From positions 124,001 through 188,000 of the forward strand of contig JAIUNU010000003.1 in the NCBI GenBank assembly GCA_020161365.1: 64,000 nt of DNA. Direction: 5' to 3'. The notes beneath the pieces were generated by a model. It was not told the DNA's origin and made no database searches. It saw only the letters and a program-made list of their open reading frames with translations. Numbering within the stretch: the stretch's first letter is position 1; every line of letters begins with the position of its first letter. The DNA is from Pseudomonadota bacterium (lineage in GTDB: Bacteria > Pseudomonadota > Alphaproteobacteria > Caulobacterales > Caulobacteraceae). A program made the position numbers and the translations under genes. Below are positions 1 through 12,021 of the stretch, one piece after another.

Positions 1-758
1 TGCGCGCCAGTTCCGAGGAGATCGCCTCGGCGGCCGACGACCTGTCGCGTCGCACAGAACAGCAGGCCGCCAGCCTGGAAGAAACCGCCGCCGCCCTGGA
101 TCAGATCGCCGCCACCGTTGGTCGCGCCACCGACGGCGCCCGTGAAGCGGCCGCCGTGGTCAGCCAGGCCAAGGCCCAGGCCGAGACCTCCGGCGAGGTC
201 GTCGAGCGCGCCGTCGCCGCGATGAGCGCCATCCAGCGGTCGTCGGACAAGATCGGGCAGATCATTGGCGTCATCGACGAGATCGCCTTCCAGACCAACC
301 TTCTGGCCCTCAACGCTGGCGTGGAGGCCGCGCGCGCAGGCGAAGCCGGTCGAGGTTTCGCCGTGGTCGCCATGGAAGTGCGCGCCCTGGCGCAGCGCTC
401 GGCCGACGCGGCCAAGGAGATCAAGACCCTGATCAGCGAGTCCGGGGCCCAGGTGGACGCCGGCGTCGACCTCGTCGGTCAGACCGGTGAGACCCTGACG
501 CGCATCGTCGCCGAGGTCCTGCGCGTCCACACCCTGGTCAACGACATCGCGCGCTCGTCCGAAGAGCAGGCCGTCGGGCTCCGCCAGGTGAACACCGCCG
601 TCAACCATATGGATCAGGTCACTCAGCAGAACGCGGCCATGGTGGAGCAGACCACCGCGGCCACCCATTCGCTGCGCGGCGAGGCCCTGGACCTAGCCGG
701 CCGCGTCGGCGAGTTCCGCCTGACCAGCGAACGCGCCGGGGAGCGTGCGGCTGCCTGA
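1..758 (+). CDS. Methyl-accepting chemotaxis protein, C-terminal signalling part (5' end outside window)
   Basis: This is the cytoplasmic signalling domain of a chemoreceptor, which forms a long antiparallel coiled coil that docks CheA and CheW. The frame is open from base 3, so sensor and HAMP parts lie upstream of the window. The highly conserved hairpin tip is readable at about 280-375 ([20 protein letters not shown], then GRGFAVVA). [10 protein letters not shown] in place of NAAVEAARAG is also seen in other Caulobacter receptors. Heptad-rich stretches surround the tip. The C-terminus has no CheR/CheB tether pentapeptide of the NWETF type. The family is certain; ligand and symbol cannot be deduced. 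Confidence 0.95.
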   Translation, partial: RASSEEIASAADDLSRRTEQQAASLEETAAALDQIAATVGRATDGAREAAAVVSQAKAQAETSGEVVERAVAAMSAIQRSSDKIGQIIGVIDEIAFQTNLLALNAGVEAARAGEAGRGFAVVAMEVRALAQRSADAAKEIKTLISESGAQVDAGVDLVGQTGETLTRIVAEVLRVHTLVNDIARSSEEQAVGLRQVNTAVNHMDQVTQQNAAMVEQTTAATHSLRGEALDLAGRVGEFRLTSERAGERAAA

Positions 759-870
759 CCCGGATTGGGGAGGTAAATCGCTGTTAAACCTGATCTTTTA
801 CCACACCTAAGCGTCACTGTCGGACACTGGCCGCCTAGAGGACCCAGAAGGGGTCTGGAGGCGAACCACA

Positions 871-2040
871 ATGAACAGCCGTAACCTTCTCGTGGCGTAT
901 AGCGTTCTGGGCCTCGCTCTGGCGGGCACCGCGAGCCCGGCTATGGCCGGTGACGCCCTGACCCTGAAGCTCGACTATGTGGCCGACGTGGCCGGTGTCG
1001 TCCGGGGCGGTACGACCCACAAGGCCCGCGTGCTCGACAACCTGAAGCTCTCCGCAGACCTGGACCTGGAGTCGGCCATGGGCTGGTCCGGCGCCACGCT
1101 TCACGTGTCGGCTCTGAACAATTCGGGCGCCACGCCCAACGACGACGCCGGCACGCTGCAGGGCGTCAACAATATCGAAGTCAGCCAGCAGCGCGCGCGC
1201 CTGTTCGAGGCCTTCGTCGAGCAGAGCTTCGCCGGCGGCCGGGGATCGGCCCTAGTGGGCCTGTACGACGTCAACAGCGAGTTCTACGCCAATGAAAGCG
1301 CCGGCCTGCTGATCGCGCCCGCCTTCGGCATCGGCTCGGAACTGGCGGCGACGGGCCCGAACGGTCCCTCGATCTTCCCCTCCACCGCCCTCTCGGCGCG
1401 CCTGCGCTGGACCACGGAAAGCGGCGGCTATGTGCAAGGCGCGGTGATCAACGCTCGCGCCGGCGTGCCGGGCGATCCGGGCGGCCCTGATTTCAGCTTC
1501 GACGACGGCATGCTGGCGATCGGCGAGGCCGGCTGGAGCGGCGCCGGCAAGGTGGCCGTCGGCGGTTGGGCCTATTCCAAGCGCCAGGACGACTGGCGCG
1601 ACGTCACCACCGCCGGCGATCCGGTCCAGCGCCGCGCCTATGGCGCCTATGTCCTGGCCGAGCGGCGGATCAAGGGCGGCGAGGACGAGCCGGGCCGCGT
1701 CACGGCCTTCGCGCGCGCCGGGATCTCCGACGGCGTCACCAGCCCCTTCCGGGGCGGCTGGCAGGCCGGGGTGCTGATCGAACAACCCGTGGCGAGCCGA
1801 CCGGCCAGCCAGGCCTCGTTCGGGATCAATCAGGCCTACCTCTCGCATCGCGAGCGCGCCAACGCGCGGGACGCGGGCATGAACCCGGGCCACACCGAGA
1901 CCGCGCTGGAAGCCACCTATGCCGACAGCTTTGGCCCCGTCACCCTGCAGCCCGACCTGCAGTACGTGATCCGGCCCTCTGGAAACCGCGACGCGCGTGA
2001 TGCGATCGTGGCGACTCTGCGGGTGAAGATCGGCTTCTAG
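871..2040 (+). CDS. OprB-like carbohydrate porin / outer-membrane beta-barrel protein
   Basis: A 389-residue exported protein, probably an outer-membrane porin of the OprB carbohydrate-selective family. Residues 1-26 form a signal peptide ending SPAMA, followed by a glycine- and aromatic-rich body with alternating hydrophobic pattern, typical of a beta-barrel. The last residues are VKIGF, ending in the aromatic residue expected for BAM-dependent insertion. A GGAGG ribosome-binding site lies about ten bases before the ATG. It stands alone between the chemoreceptor and the glycosyltransferase. The family is assigned from overall character and remembered OprB features (N-terminal LDYVADV, later GLYDVNSEFYANES), so the sugar specificity is unknown. 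Confidence 0.75.
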   Translation: MNSRNLLVAYSVLGLALAGTASPAMAGDALTLKLDYVADVAGVVRGGTTHKARVLDNLKLSADLDLESAMGWSGATLHVSALNNSGATPNDDAGTLQGVNNIEVSQQRARLFEAFVEQSFAGGRGSALVGLYDVNSEFYANESAGLLIAPAFGIGSELAATGPNGPSIFPSTALSARLRWTTESGGYVQGAVINARAGVPGDPGGPDFSFDDGMLAIGEAGWSGAGKVAVGGWAYSKRQDDWRDVTTAGDPVQRRAYGAYVLAERRIKGGEDEPGRVTAFARAGISDGVTSPFRGGWQAGVLIEQPVASRPASQASFGINQAYLSHRERANARDAGMNPGHTETALEATYADSFGPVTLQPDLQYVIRPSGNRDARDAIVATLRVKIGF

Positions 2041-2086
2041 CCCTCACCTCTTCCCCCTGGGCGCGCAACGCGGCTAAACCAGCATC

Positions 2087-3073
2087 ATGGTTGAAGCCGC
2101 TGCGTCCGCCCTGCCCGTCGTCGCCCCGCGTTCGCGTGTCGGTAAGAGGCTGTCGATCATCGCGCCCTGCTACAACGAGCAGGCGGTGCTGGACCTGTTC
2201 TTCGAGCGGATAGACGCCGAGCTGGCCAAGCTGGCCGTCGACTACGAGATCGTCTGCGTCAACGACGGCAGCCGCGACCACACGCTTGCGGTGCTGCTGA
2301 AGCATCACCAGCGCGATCCGCGCATCAAGATCATCAACCTAGCCCGCAACTTCGGCAAGGAGACCGCCCTGTCGGCGGGGCTGGATGCGGCGTCGGGCGA
2401 CATGGTGGTGCCGATCGACTGCGACCTGCAGGACCCGCCCGAGCTGATCGGCCAGTTCATCGACGCCTGGGAAGCGGGCGCCGATGTGGCCTATGGCGTG
2501 CGGGTCGACCGCACCTCCGACGGATTTCTGAAACGCGCCACGGCCCAGGGCTTCTACCGCGCCTTCAACAGGCTGTCGGACGTCGACCTGCCCTACAACG
2601 CCGGCGACTATCGGCTGATGGACCGGCGAGTCGTCGAGGTGCTCAAGCAACTGCCCGAGCGAAACCGGTTCATGAAGGGCCTGTTCGCCTGGGTCGGCTT
2701 CCGGCAAACGCCGGTGCCCTATGTGCGCCCCGAGCGCGCGGCGGGGACCAGCTCGTTCCGCTACTGGAAGCTCTGGAACTTCGCCCTGGACGGCATCACC
2801 TCGTTCAGCAGCGCACCGATCCGGATCTGGAGCTATGTGGGCCTGATCGCCGGGGTGCTGGCCTGCGGCATGGCGGGGCTGATCGTCGTGCGCACCCTGC
2901 TGTGGGGCCGGGACGTGCCGGGATACCCCTCGCTGATGGTCGTGATCCTGCTGAGCTTTGGCCTGCAGATGCTGGCCATCGGATCGCTCGGCGAATACGT
3001 CGCCCGCATCTATCAAGAGGTGAAGAACCGACCGCTCTACGTGGTGATGGACCGCTACGGGTTCGACGCGTGA
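2087..3073 (+). CDS. GT2 family glycosyltransferase, DPM1/GtrB type with two C-terminal membrane helices
   Basis: Transfers a sugar from a nucleotide or dolichyl-type donor to undecaprenyl phosphate at the inner membrane. The 328-residue protein has an N-terminal GT-A fold (residues 22-240) with APCYNE at 26-31, the acidic motif DCDLQDPPE at 111-119 and VNDGS near 59. Two hydrophobic helices follow near 248-272 and 284-306. This is the architecture of GtrB/ArnC/YkcC-type polyprenyl-phosphate glycosyltransferases. The next gene encodes GtrA and its GTG start overlaps this stop codon by three bases, so the pair should be co-translated. It probably supplies lipid-linked sugar to a GT-C enzyme such as those encoded on the opposite strand just downstream. 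Confidence 0.92.
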   Translation: MVEAAASALPVVAPRSRVGKRLSIIAPCYNEQAVLDLFFERIDAELAKLAVDYEIVCVNDGSRDHTLAVLLKHHQRDPRIKIINLARNFGKETALSAGLDAASGDMVVPIDCDLQDPPELIGQFIDAWEAGADVAYGVRVDRTSDGFLKRATAQGFYRAFNRLSDVDLPYNAGDYRLMDRRVVEVLKQLPERNRFMKGLFAWVGFRQTPVPYVRPERAAGTSSFRYWKLWNFALDGITSFSSAPIRIWSYVGLIAGVLACGMAGLIVVRTLLWGRDVPGYPSLMVVILLSFGLQMLAIGSLGEYVARIYQEVKNRPLYVVMDRYGFDA

Positions 3074-3513
3074 GCCTGGCGGCCCTGCTGACCCCCGCGC
3101 GCCGGGACTTTTTGGTGTCGGCGCTGCGCTATGGCGTGGCGGGCGTGTTCAACACCCTGGTCGGCTTCTCGATCATCCTGGCCCTGGACCTGGGGCTGCG
3201 TCTGGATCCGCATCTGGCCAACGCCGTCGGCTATGCCATCGGGATCTGCGTCAGCTTCGTGCTGAGCAAGCTCTTCGTGTTCAAGGCTCGCAAGACCGCG
3301 CGCTCGGCCCCCGCACGTTATGTCGTCGCAGTGGCCGCCGCCTTCGCCCTGAACCAGGGGGTTCTGACCCTGGCCAAGCTGGTGCTGCCGACCGGACCGC
3401 TATGGAGCGTGGCGGCCCAGGGGTCGGCGGCGGTGAGCTACACCGCCGCCCTGTTCGTGCTGAGCCACTTCTGGGTCTTCGCCCACGCCCCGAGCGGCGG
3501 CGAAGACGCCTGA
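3070..3513 (+). CDS. GtrA family membrane protein (lipid-linked sugar flippase candidate)
   Basis: A 147-residue protein with four predicted membrane helices, matching the GtrA/DPMS family. Family members are thought to flip undecaprenyl-phosphate-linked sugar made by the adjacent GtrB-type transferase. The GTG start at 3070 is chosen because the first base of the overlap is shared with the TGA of the GT2 gene and because the GtrA signature begins right after it (FLVSALRYGVAGVFNTLVGF, residues 14-33). A longer version with an upstream start would lie wholly inside the GT2 gene and lacks GtrA character. It ends eight bases before the convergent membrane protein gene. Confidence 0.88.
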   Translation: MSLAALLTPARRDFLVSALRYGVAGVFNTLVGFSIILALDLGLRLDPHLANAVGYAIGICVSFVLSKLFVFKARKTARSAPARYVVAVAAAFALNQGVLTLAKLVLPTGPLWSVAAQGSAAVSYTAALFVLSHFWVFAHAPSGGEDA

Positions 3514-3521
3514 ACCGCGCT

Positions 3522-5468
3522 TTAGGGCTGACCCGCGCCCACGATCCGCATCGCCTCCAGGCCCGCGCCGAGCATCCGGGTGTCCTCGCCCAGGCCCAGC
3601 GACTTGGGCGTGGCCGCATCAGGGCTTTCGATCGTGACGAGCAGGGTCTGGCCCTTCAGCGCCTCGGCCGACAGTGGCACGACGAAGCCGTGATTGACCG
3701 CCTTCTGGCGATCGAACACGAAGCGCTCCTGCGCGCCGCCAGGGACCGAGACGATCACCGTGCGCTTGGAGTCCGGCAGAGGCAGGAAGGCGAAGGTCGC
3801 CACCTCCAGCACCGGTGACTTCAGGCTCCGTTGCCAGTCGGCGATCGGGACCTCGACCGTCGAGCGCTTGCCATCCGCCCAGACGCCGCCGATCTCGGGC
3901 ACGGACCAGCCTTCGCGCAGATAGGGCACGCCCGACGCGCCTTGCTTGAACCGCAGGGACGGCGGCTCCAGGCACGGACCGGCCACCACGACCACCAGGC
4001 CGATCGGCGCGCCCGAGCGGCAGCCCGGCTTGTCATAGGCGTCGCCCGCCAGGGTGACGATGTAGGGGACGTCGCCGGCGCGGTCGGGCCGGCCGTCGTC
4101 GATCAGGCTCAGCACGTTGGCGCCATGCGCCGACTGCAGCATGGCGATCGTGCCCATATAGGTCACGACCGGCGTCGGAAACTCAGCCGAGAACATCGCC
4201 GCGTCGCCGTGCAGACCGCGGGTGACACGGACCTGGCGGATGTCCTCCATGATCGCATTGACCCGGGGCACGTCCATCAGGCTCGGACGGACATAAAGCG
4301 CCAGCATCGCCGCGATCTGGGCGATGACGGCCAGGGCCACGCCAGCCTGGAGCCGGCGATCGCCCAAGGCCTCTTCCGCCGAGACGCCCCGAACGCCAAG
4401 CACCGTCAGGCCCCACAGCGGGACCACGAAGGCCAGCATCGCAAACACGCCAAAGCTGTGTTTCAGCACCGCATAGGGCGAGCCGTCGCCGGTGAGTTTC
4501 AGTACCGCGTACTGGGCCAGCATGGCCGCGCCGCAGGCCGCGCCCAGCGCGGCGAACATCAGGGCCGAGGTGTCGGCCTCTTCGTGCTCGGGATCGTCGA
4601 CCGGACGCAGCAGATGGACCAGCAGGACCCAGGCCGACAGGACCACCAGCAGCGCCGAGACGCCCGCCAGGGCCTCCAGCGACAGGTTGACGCCCAGGTT
4701 CACGCTGCCGTTGTTGCCGGCGATGAACTTCATCTTGCTGAAGAACGGGTTCAGCACGATTGCGGTCGGAATCGCGATCAGGCCCGCCAGGCCGATCGGC
4801 TCGAACTTGCGGGTCCGCAGAATCTCACGCAGCCAGGTCACGCCCAGCATGGCCATCAAGGCCCCCGCCAGTTGCAGGGTCGGCACCAGGTGGAAGCAGC
4901 CGCAGAAGGCGACGGCCGCCACCGCGAACAGCACGAAGTCGCGTCGCGACCGCCGCAGCAGCACCACCGCGAGGGTCAGGGCGATCAGGTTGACGCCCTC
5001 GCCGACGATCTGGGGGAAGAAGAAGTTGTCGATCAGCTCACCGCCGAAAGCGCCGCGCGTGATCTTGATGTTGATCAGGCTAAGCACCAGGGCCAGAATC
5101 AGGAAAGTCAGCGACACCCGCCGCGCCTGCTCGAACAGGCAGATCCAGGCCACCGCCGCCGACAGCACGCCCGCCATCAAGAGCGCGTTCAGATGCTGCC
5201 AGCCCAGCGTCGCGAACAGGCCCGCGAACCGGTGGCTGAGCTTGGGGTAGTAGGCCATCTCGGCCATCCACTCGTGCCCCTGCAGCGGAATGATGAACGC
5301 ATGGCGCACCACCTCCATCACCTGCAGGTGGTAGGAGCTGTCGACCGACAGCGACAGGATACGGTTCGCCGACAGCGCCGCCGCCAGCACCAGGCACCAC
5401 AGCGCCGCCGCGCCGATCCACAGCCAAGCTTTCTTGTTCAACACGCCCCGCCCCCAATACGGCTCCAT
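3522..5468 (-). CDS. Large polytopic membrane protein of unknown function (GT-C-like)
   Basis: A 648-residue protein I cannot assign to a named family. The first ~420 residues carry about ten hydrophobic helices; residues ~425-648 form a soluble, beta-rich module (VPYIVTLAGDAYDKPGC, later VIVSVPGGAQ) that would face the periplasm. That layout, and the position next to GT2/GtrA and another GT-C-like gene, suggest a lipid-linked-sugar glycosyltransferase or related surface-glycan enzyme; this is inference. The ATG at 5468 has a poor ribosome-binding site. A GTG at 5444, preceded by a G-rich stretch, is an alternative start that would remove eight residues. It lies 68 bases downstream of the second GT-C-like gene, same strand. 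Confidence 0.8.
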   Translation of the reverse strand: MEPYWGRGVLNKKAWLWIGAAALWCLVLAAALSANRILSLSVDSSYHLQVMEVVRHAFIIPLQGHEWMAEMAYYPKLSHRFAGLFATLGWQHLNALLMAGVLSAAVAWICLFEQARRVSLTFLILALVLSLINIKITRGAFGGELIDNFFFPQIVGEGVNLIALTLAVVLLRRSRRDFVLFAVAAVAFCGCFHLVPTLQLAGALMAMLGVTWLREILRTRKFEPIGLAGLIAIPTAIVLNPFFSKMKFIAGNNGSVNLGVNLSLEALAGVSALLVVLSAWVLLVHLLRPVDDPEHEEADTSALMFAALGAACGAAMLAQYAVLKLTGDGSPYAVLKHSFGVFAMLAFVVPLWGLTVLGVRGVSAEEALGDRRLQAGVALAVIAQIAAMLALYVRPSLMDVPRVNAIMEDIRQVRVTRGLHGDAAMFSAEFPTPVVTYMGTIAMLQSAHGANVLSLIDDGRPDRAGDVPYIVTLAGDAYDKPGCRSGAPIGLVVVVAGPCLEPPSLRFKQGASGVPYLREGWSVPEIGGVWADGKRSTVEVPIADWQRSLKSPVLEVATFAFLPLPDSKRTVIVSVPGGAQERFVFDRQKAVNHGFVVPLSAEALKGQTLLVTIESPDAATPKSLGLGEDTRMLGAGLEAMRIVGAGQP

Positions 5469-5536
5469 CGCGCTCGCGCGTAAGGAGTACTAGCAAGCCC
5501 TTCCAGGCCGACAAAACCCTCGTTTGCTCGGCGCAA

Positions 5537-7279
5537 TCAAGGCGGCCCGGCCACCTCGCCCGGTTTCAGCGCGCGAAGGCCATGCACGCCGCGCAGATCC
5601 CGTCCGCAGGCGACGCCTCGCCCGAACATGTAGCAGTCCGATCGCGCCGCCACGAGGTTTAGGAAGCCGCCTTGAGCCCGCTCGTTGCGCAGGACCACGG
5701 TGACGCGGCGGTCGCCTGGCGCGGCGTCGACCGAGAGTTCGGGACGCGGCCGGTCGCATGGCGGATCGTTGTTGCGCGCCGTGGCGAAGGTGTTGGTGGT
5801 CCCCCCGCCGCGCACGATCGCCAGGTTCATTTGCCGGATCACCCTCAGGTCCCGCTGGGACGGACTGCAGAAATAGGCCGGAGCGAACGTCCAAGGCCGT
5901 CCCACCATGGTCTTGCTGCTGGTCAGGGCCAGGGGATAGGCCGCCCAGTCCGGCTTGGCGAAGACCTCACGCACCGCAAGCCGCAGGTTGCTGGTGTCGA
6001 CGACCTGCAGAGCCAGCGCGGCCAGGAGCGCGGCCAGCGCCGCCTTGCGCGGCAGCTTGGCCGTCCAGGTCACGGCCAGGGCCAGCAGCAGGTAGCCCAC
6101 CAGCCAGAAGAAGCGGCCGTGCGCCCGGAACCCGCCGATGGTCTCGGCCAGGTCGCCGCTTGGCTTGGGAAGCGTGTAGATCGGGGTCTTGAGGGCGTAG
6201 GCGCTCCAGCCGACCGCCCACAAAGATAGCGCCAGCATCGCCAGGATCAGCGGCGTCCATCGCGCCAGGAGCACCTGGCTGACGCCGCGCCGGCGGATCG
6301 CGCCCACGGCTTCGGTCCCGGCCATGGCCAGGATCAGCGCCAGCGCGCCGACGCCCAGATAGTTGAAGCCCTCGAACGCCTGGCCGCCCGTGGCGTCGAG
6401 CGCGCCCTGGAACCACTCGCCGGTCCACGCCTGTCCAAACAGCCGCGATGCCTGCGGCCAGAACGGCCCGACCAGGTTCATCGAGTAGAAGCCCAGGGCC
6501 GCCGCCCCGCCGGTCATGCCCAGGCCCTGGTCGTAGCCCAGCATCTTGGTGGCGATCCACACCGCCCAGCCGGCCAGCCCGCCGGCGATCACGGCGTTCC
6601 AGACGCCGTCCGGCCGACGCTGGGTGATCTCCGAAAGCCCCGCCGCGCCCAGACAGGCGGCGATTGGCACCAGATGATAGGCGTGGACGCCCGTGGCCAG
6701 AAAAGCCAGGCCCGCAAAGGCGAGAGCGCGAAGCCAGGTCAGTCCCTCGCGGATCGACCGAACGGCCAGGGTCAGGCTCAGGATCAGGATCCAGTGACCC
6801 GACAGGGCGATATGGCCGAACTGCCGCTCGATCCAGGCCGGAACCACCAGCGACAGCAGACCGCCCAGCAGCAGGGTCCAGCGATCACGAACGCCCAGCG
6901 CCCTGAGCAACGCGATCATGCTCCAGACCTGAAGCGGATAGGACAGAAACAGGAACAGGCCCATCGGGTTGAGCCAGCGCGAAAGGCCCGTCGCCTTCAG
7001 GGCGATCGACAGCCAGGGCAGGCTGTCGGTGAACACGATGGAGATCGGCTTGTCGTGCAGGCCCGTGACCGTGGTCACCGGCCAATGCCAGGGCTGGCGG
7101 ACAAAGGCCTCCCAAGCCGCCGTCATCGCCGCCATGTCGCCCTTCGGCAGCGCCCAGAAGCGGGCGCGGTTCAGCGGGATGTCGAAGCCGAACATGAAGC
7201 CGCAGAGCAGAACAGGGATCACCGTCGCCGCCACGGCGAACAGGACGCGGTCGCGATCAAAGGCTTTGATGATTCTCAT
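5537..7279 (-). CDS. DUF6311-like polytopic membrane protein (putative GT-C glycosyltransferase)
   Basis: A 580-residue inner-membrane protein with about eleven hydrophobic segments. The first extracytoplasmic loop contains conserved features I associate with DUF6311 proteins (HWPVTTVTGL, then PISIVFTDSLPW), a family of presumed GT-C transferases. A small periplasmic tail of ~100 residues with several cysteines (FCSPSQRD, SDCYMFGRGVACG) closes the protein. The ATG at 7279 is preferred over an upstream TTG at 7321 because GGGGGA lies just before it and the protein then begins with a short basic stretch and a membrane helix. It is co-oriented with the next membrane protein and probably acts with the GT2/GtrA pair in modifying a surface glycan. 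Confidence 0.8.
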   Translation of the reverse strand: MRIIKAFDRDRVLFAVAATVIPVLLCGFMFGFDIPLNRARFWALPKGDMAAMTAAWEAFVRQPWHWPVTTVTGLHDKPISIVFTDSLPWLSIALKATGLSRWLNPMGLFLFLSYPLQVWSMIALLRALGVRDRWTLLLGGLLSLVVPAWIERQFGHIALSGHWILILSLTLAVRSIREGLTWLRALAFAGLAFLATGVHAYHLVPIAACLGAAGLSEITQRRPDGVWNAVIAGGLAGWAVWIATKMLGYDQGLGMTGGAAALGFYSMNLVGPFWPQASRLFGQAWTGEWFQGALDATGGQAFEGFNYLGVGALALILAMAGTEAVGAIRRRGVSQVLLARWTPLILAMLALSLWAVGWSAYALKTPIYTLPKPSGDLAETIGGFRAHGRFFWLVGYLLLALAVTWTAKLPRKAALAALLAALALQVVDTSNLRLAVREVFAKPDWAAYPLALTSSKTMVGRPWTFAPAYFCSPSQRDLRVIRQMNLAIVRGGGTTNTFATARNNDPPCDRPRPELSVDAAPGDRRVTVVLRNERAQGGFLNLVAARSDCYMFGRGVACGRDLRGVHGLRALKPGEVAGPP

Positions 7280-7398
7280 GCGTCCCCCAGCAATGCGCGT
7301 CTGCATAGCATCGAACAGCAAGCTCGCGCACGGTCCGCTGCGGGAACCTCTGGCCCCAGGCGAGGCGCTGGCGCAAACTGGAGTCCGGAGGCGCGACC

Positions 7399-7776
7399 AT
7401 GACCAACTTCATCCAGGTGACGCCCTTCCTGCACGTGCGGGATCTGGAGACGGCCCTGGCCTTCTTCGTCGACCTGCTGGGCTTCGCGGCGCGATACCGA
7501 CAACCCGGCTATGCCTACGTCCATCGCGAGACGGTAGGGTTTCGGCTTCTGGAGGCCGCGGAAGCCGGTGTCAAACCCCGCGGCGCGGGTGGTTTCGCCT
7601 ACTATATCGACGTTCGCGACGTGGACGCCGTGGTCGCTGAACTGACGCCGCGCCTGGCCGCCCTGCCGCCCGAAGATGTCCACGGGCCGGTGGATCAGAG
7701 CTATGGCCAGCGCGAGTTCATGATCCGCGCGCCCGATGGAGGCATCCTGGTCTTCGGCCAGGCGATCGGCAAATAA
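7399..7776 (+). CDS. VOC family protein (glyoxalase/bleomycin-resistance-like)
   Basis: A 125-residue single-module vicinal-oxygen-chelate protein. It starts with the usual FIQVTPFLHVRDLETALAFF (residues 3-22) and ends with the typical EFMIRAPDGGILVFGQ strand, giving the beta-alpha-beta-beta-beta repeat of glyoxalase/dioxygenase/bleomycin-binding folds. The protein would act as a dimer in the cytoplasm. Metal ligands are not certain: His at the start (FLHV) and Glu near the end are candidates. GGAGG sits about nine bases before the ATG. It is divergent from the DUF6311-like gene. Substrate unknown. Confidence 0.88.
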   Translation: MTNFIQVTPFLHVRDLETALAFFVDLLGFAARYRQPGYAYVHRETVGFRLLEAAEAGVKPRGAGGFAYYIDVRDVDAVVAELTPRLAALPPEDVHGPVDQSYGQREFMIRAPDGGILVFGQAIGK

Positions 7777-7791
7777 TTACGCCTGTAATTA
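7774..7791. promoter_or_regulatory. Perfect 18-base palindrome (7-base arms), possible operator
   Basis: TAATTAC-GCCT-GTAATTA is a perfect inverted repeat that begins at the stop codon of the VOC gene and sits in an AT-rich patch, 62 bases before the next ATG (7853). The form suits a dimeric repressor site (TetR-, MarR- or GntR-like), but no adjacent regulator gene exists. It has no T-tract and weak stem GC content, so it is unlikely to be a terminator. Confidence 0.4.
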
Positions 7792-7852
7792 ATTTAGACT
7801 TGTAAAATTCGGATGCGCCGCCACTCTCCCGTCCGAGGGAGAGGAACAGGTC

Positions 7853-8401
7853 ATGGCCATTTCAGATTTTGGCGCCCGACGCACGCGCGCCTCGGCGGCG
7901 GCGCTGGTCATGTCGACGATCGCCGTGTTCGGCGCGCTGGGCGCGCTCGGCGCGATGGTGCTCACCGGCGTCGACCTCGCGAAGTTCGAGCGCGAGAACG
8001 CCGACCTGCCGCCGCCCTCCCCCGCGCAGGCCGCGCGCTACACGCCGCTGGCGCGGAGCAACTGGCGGATTGTCCACGCTAATCTCGAAGCGCGCTTGCA
8101 GCAGTCCAGCCCGCTGGAACTCGGCGCGGTATGGTCCACCCGCACCGGCCGCATCTGCGGACTGGTCAACGGTCGGGGCAGCTTCGGCGGCCTCACCGCC
8201 ATGGCGCGGTTCTACACGGTGGACCAGCAGCCGGTGTTCCACCGCGACATCGACCACCTGAGCTTCCAGCACGAATGGTTCCAGTGCCGGCGTGACCCGT
8301 ACGTGATGCTGAACCAGGGCACGATGGAGCCCGGCTTCTGTGGCACGGAGTTGGGGAGCCGGCGGTGCTATAAGGTGAAGAACGGGGTGCGGGTGGAGTG
8401 A
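7853..8401 (+). CDS. Hypothetical membrane-anchored protein
   Basis: A 182-residue protein I do not recognise. One hydrophobic helix at residues ~15-38 acts as signal anchor; the remaining ~140 residues would be periplasmic. The C-terminal half is rich in aromatic residues and has four cysteines (ICGL, FQCRRD, FCGTE, RRCYK) that could form two disulfides, consistent with an exported domain. A GAGG-containing ribosome-binding site precedes the ATG. It follows the palindrome at 7774 and is followed by a family A repeat, so it is probably a one-gene transcript. Confidence 0.75.
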   Translation: MAISDFGARRTRASAAALVMSTIAVFGALGALGAMVLTGVDLAKFERENADLPPPSPAQAARYTPLARSNWRIVHANLEARLQQSSPLELGAVWSTRTGRICGLVNGRGSFGGLTAMARFYTVDQQPVFHRDIDHLSFQHEWFQCRRDPYVMLNQGTMEPGFCGTELGSRRCYKVKNGVRVE

Positions 8402-8416
8402 GCGCCGCTGAAGGCA

Positions 8417-8536
8417 AGCGCCCCTCCACCGCTTCTCGGTTCCCCTCCCCCGTTTCACGGGTGAGGATGGGTTTCCTCCTCACCCGCATGGCGGGGGAGG
8501 TGGCGCGCGGCGCAGCCGCGTGACGGAGGGGGCGCT
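8417..8536. repeat. Family A palindromic intergenic element, copy A1
   Basis: Bounded by AGCGCCCCTCC at the left and GGAGGGGGCGCT at the right as an imperfect inverted repeat, with inner CTCCCCCGTTTCACGGGTGA and GCGGGGGAGGTGG segments. It lies between convergent genes (7853-8401 and carB). The same inner blocks recur at 32962-33097 and 47159-47293, and a second subfamily at 15960-16074 and 43038-43160. Confidence 0.8.
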
Positions 8537-8541
8537 GCCGC

Positions 8542-11841
<3,300 letters not shown>

Positions 11842-12021
11842 GGCTAACTCGCGCAAAGACACGGTCGCGCACATCCGCGCGCCCGCTGTCGACCATCTTG
11901 CAGGTTAAGGCGCCCGTGTAGAGACGGAGTCGGTTTGGCGCAACCCCGCATCTTGACGCGCGGTTAACACCCGCCCGACCGAACAGCGTTCACGCGCCTT
12001 GGCGGCCCCCGCAGCCTCGGA

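Noticed and set aside
3831..5483. A 550-codon open frame opposite the GT-C-like gene
   Set aside because: Composition is dominated by Arg, His, Gln and Asp; the minus-strand reading has coherent membrane helices, so the plus frame is a shadow.
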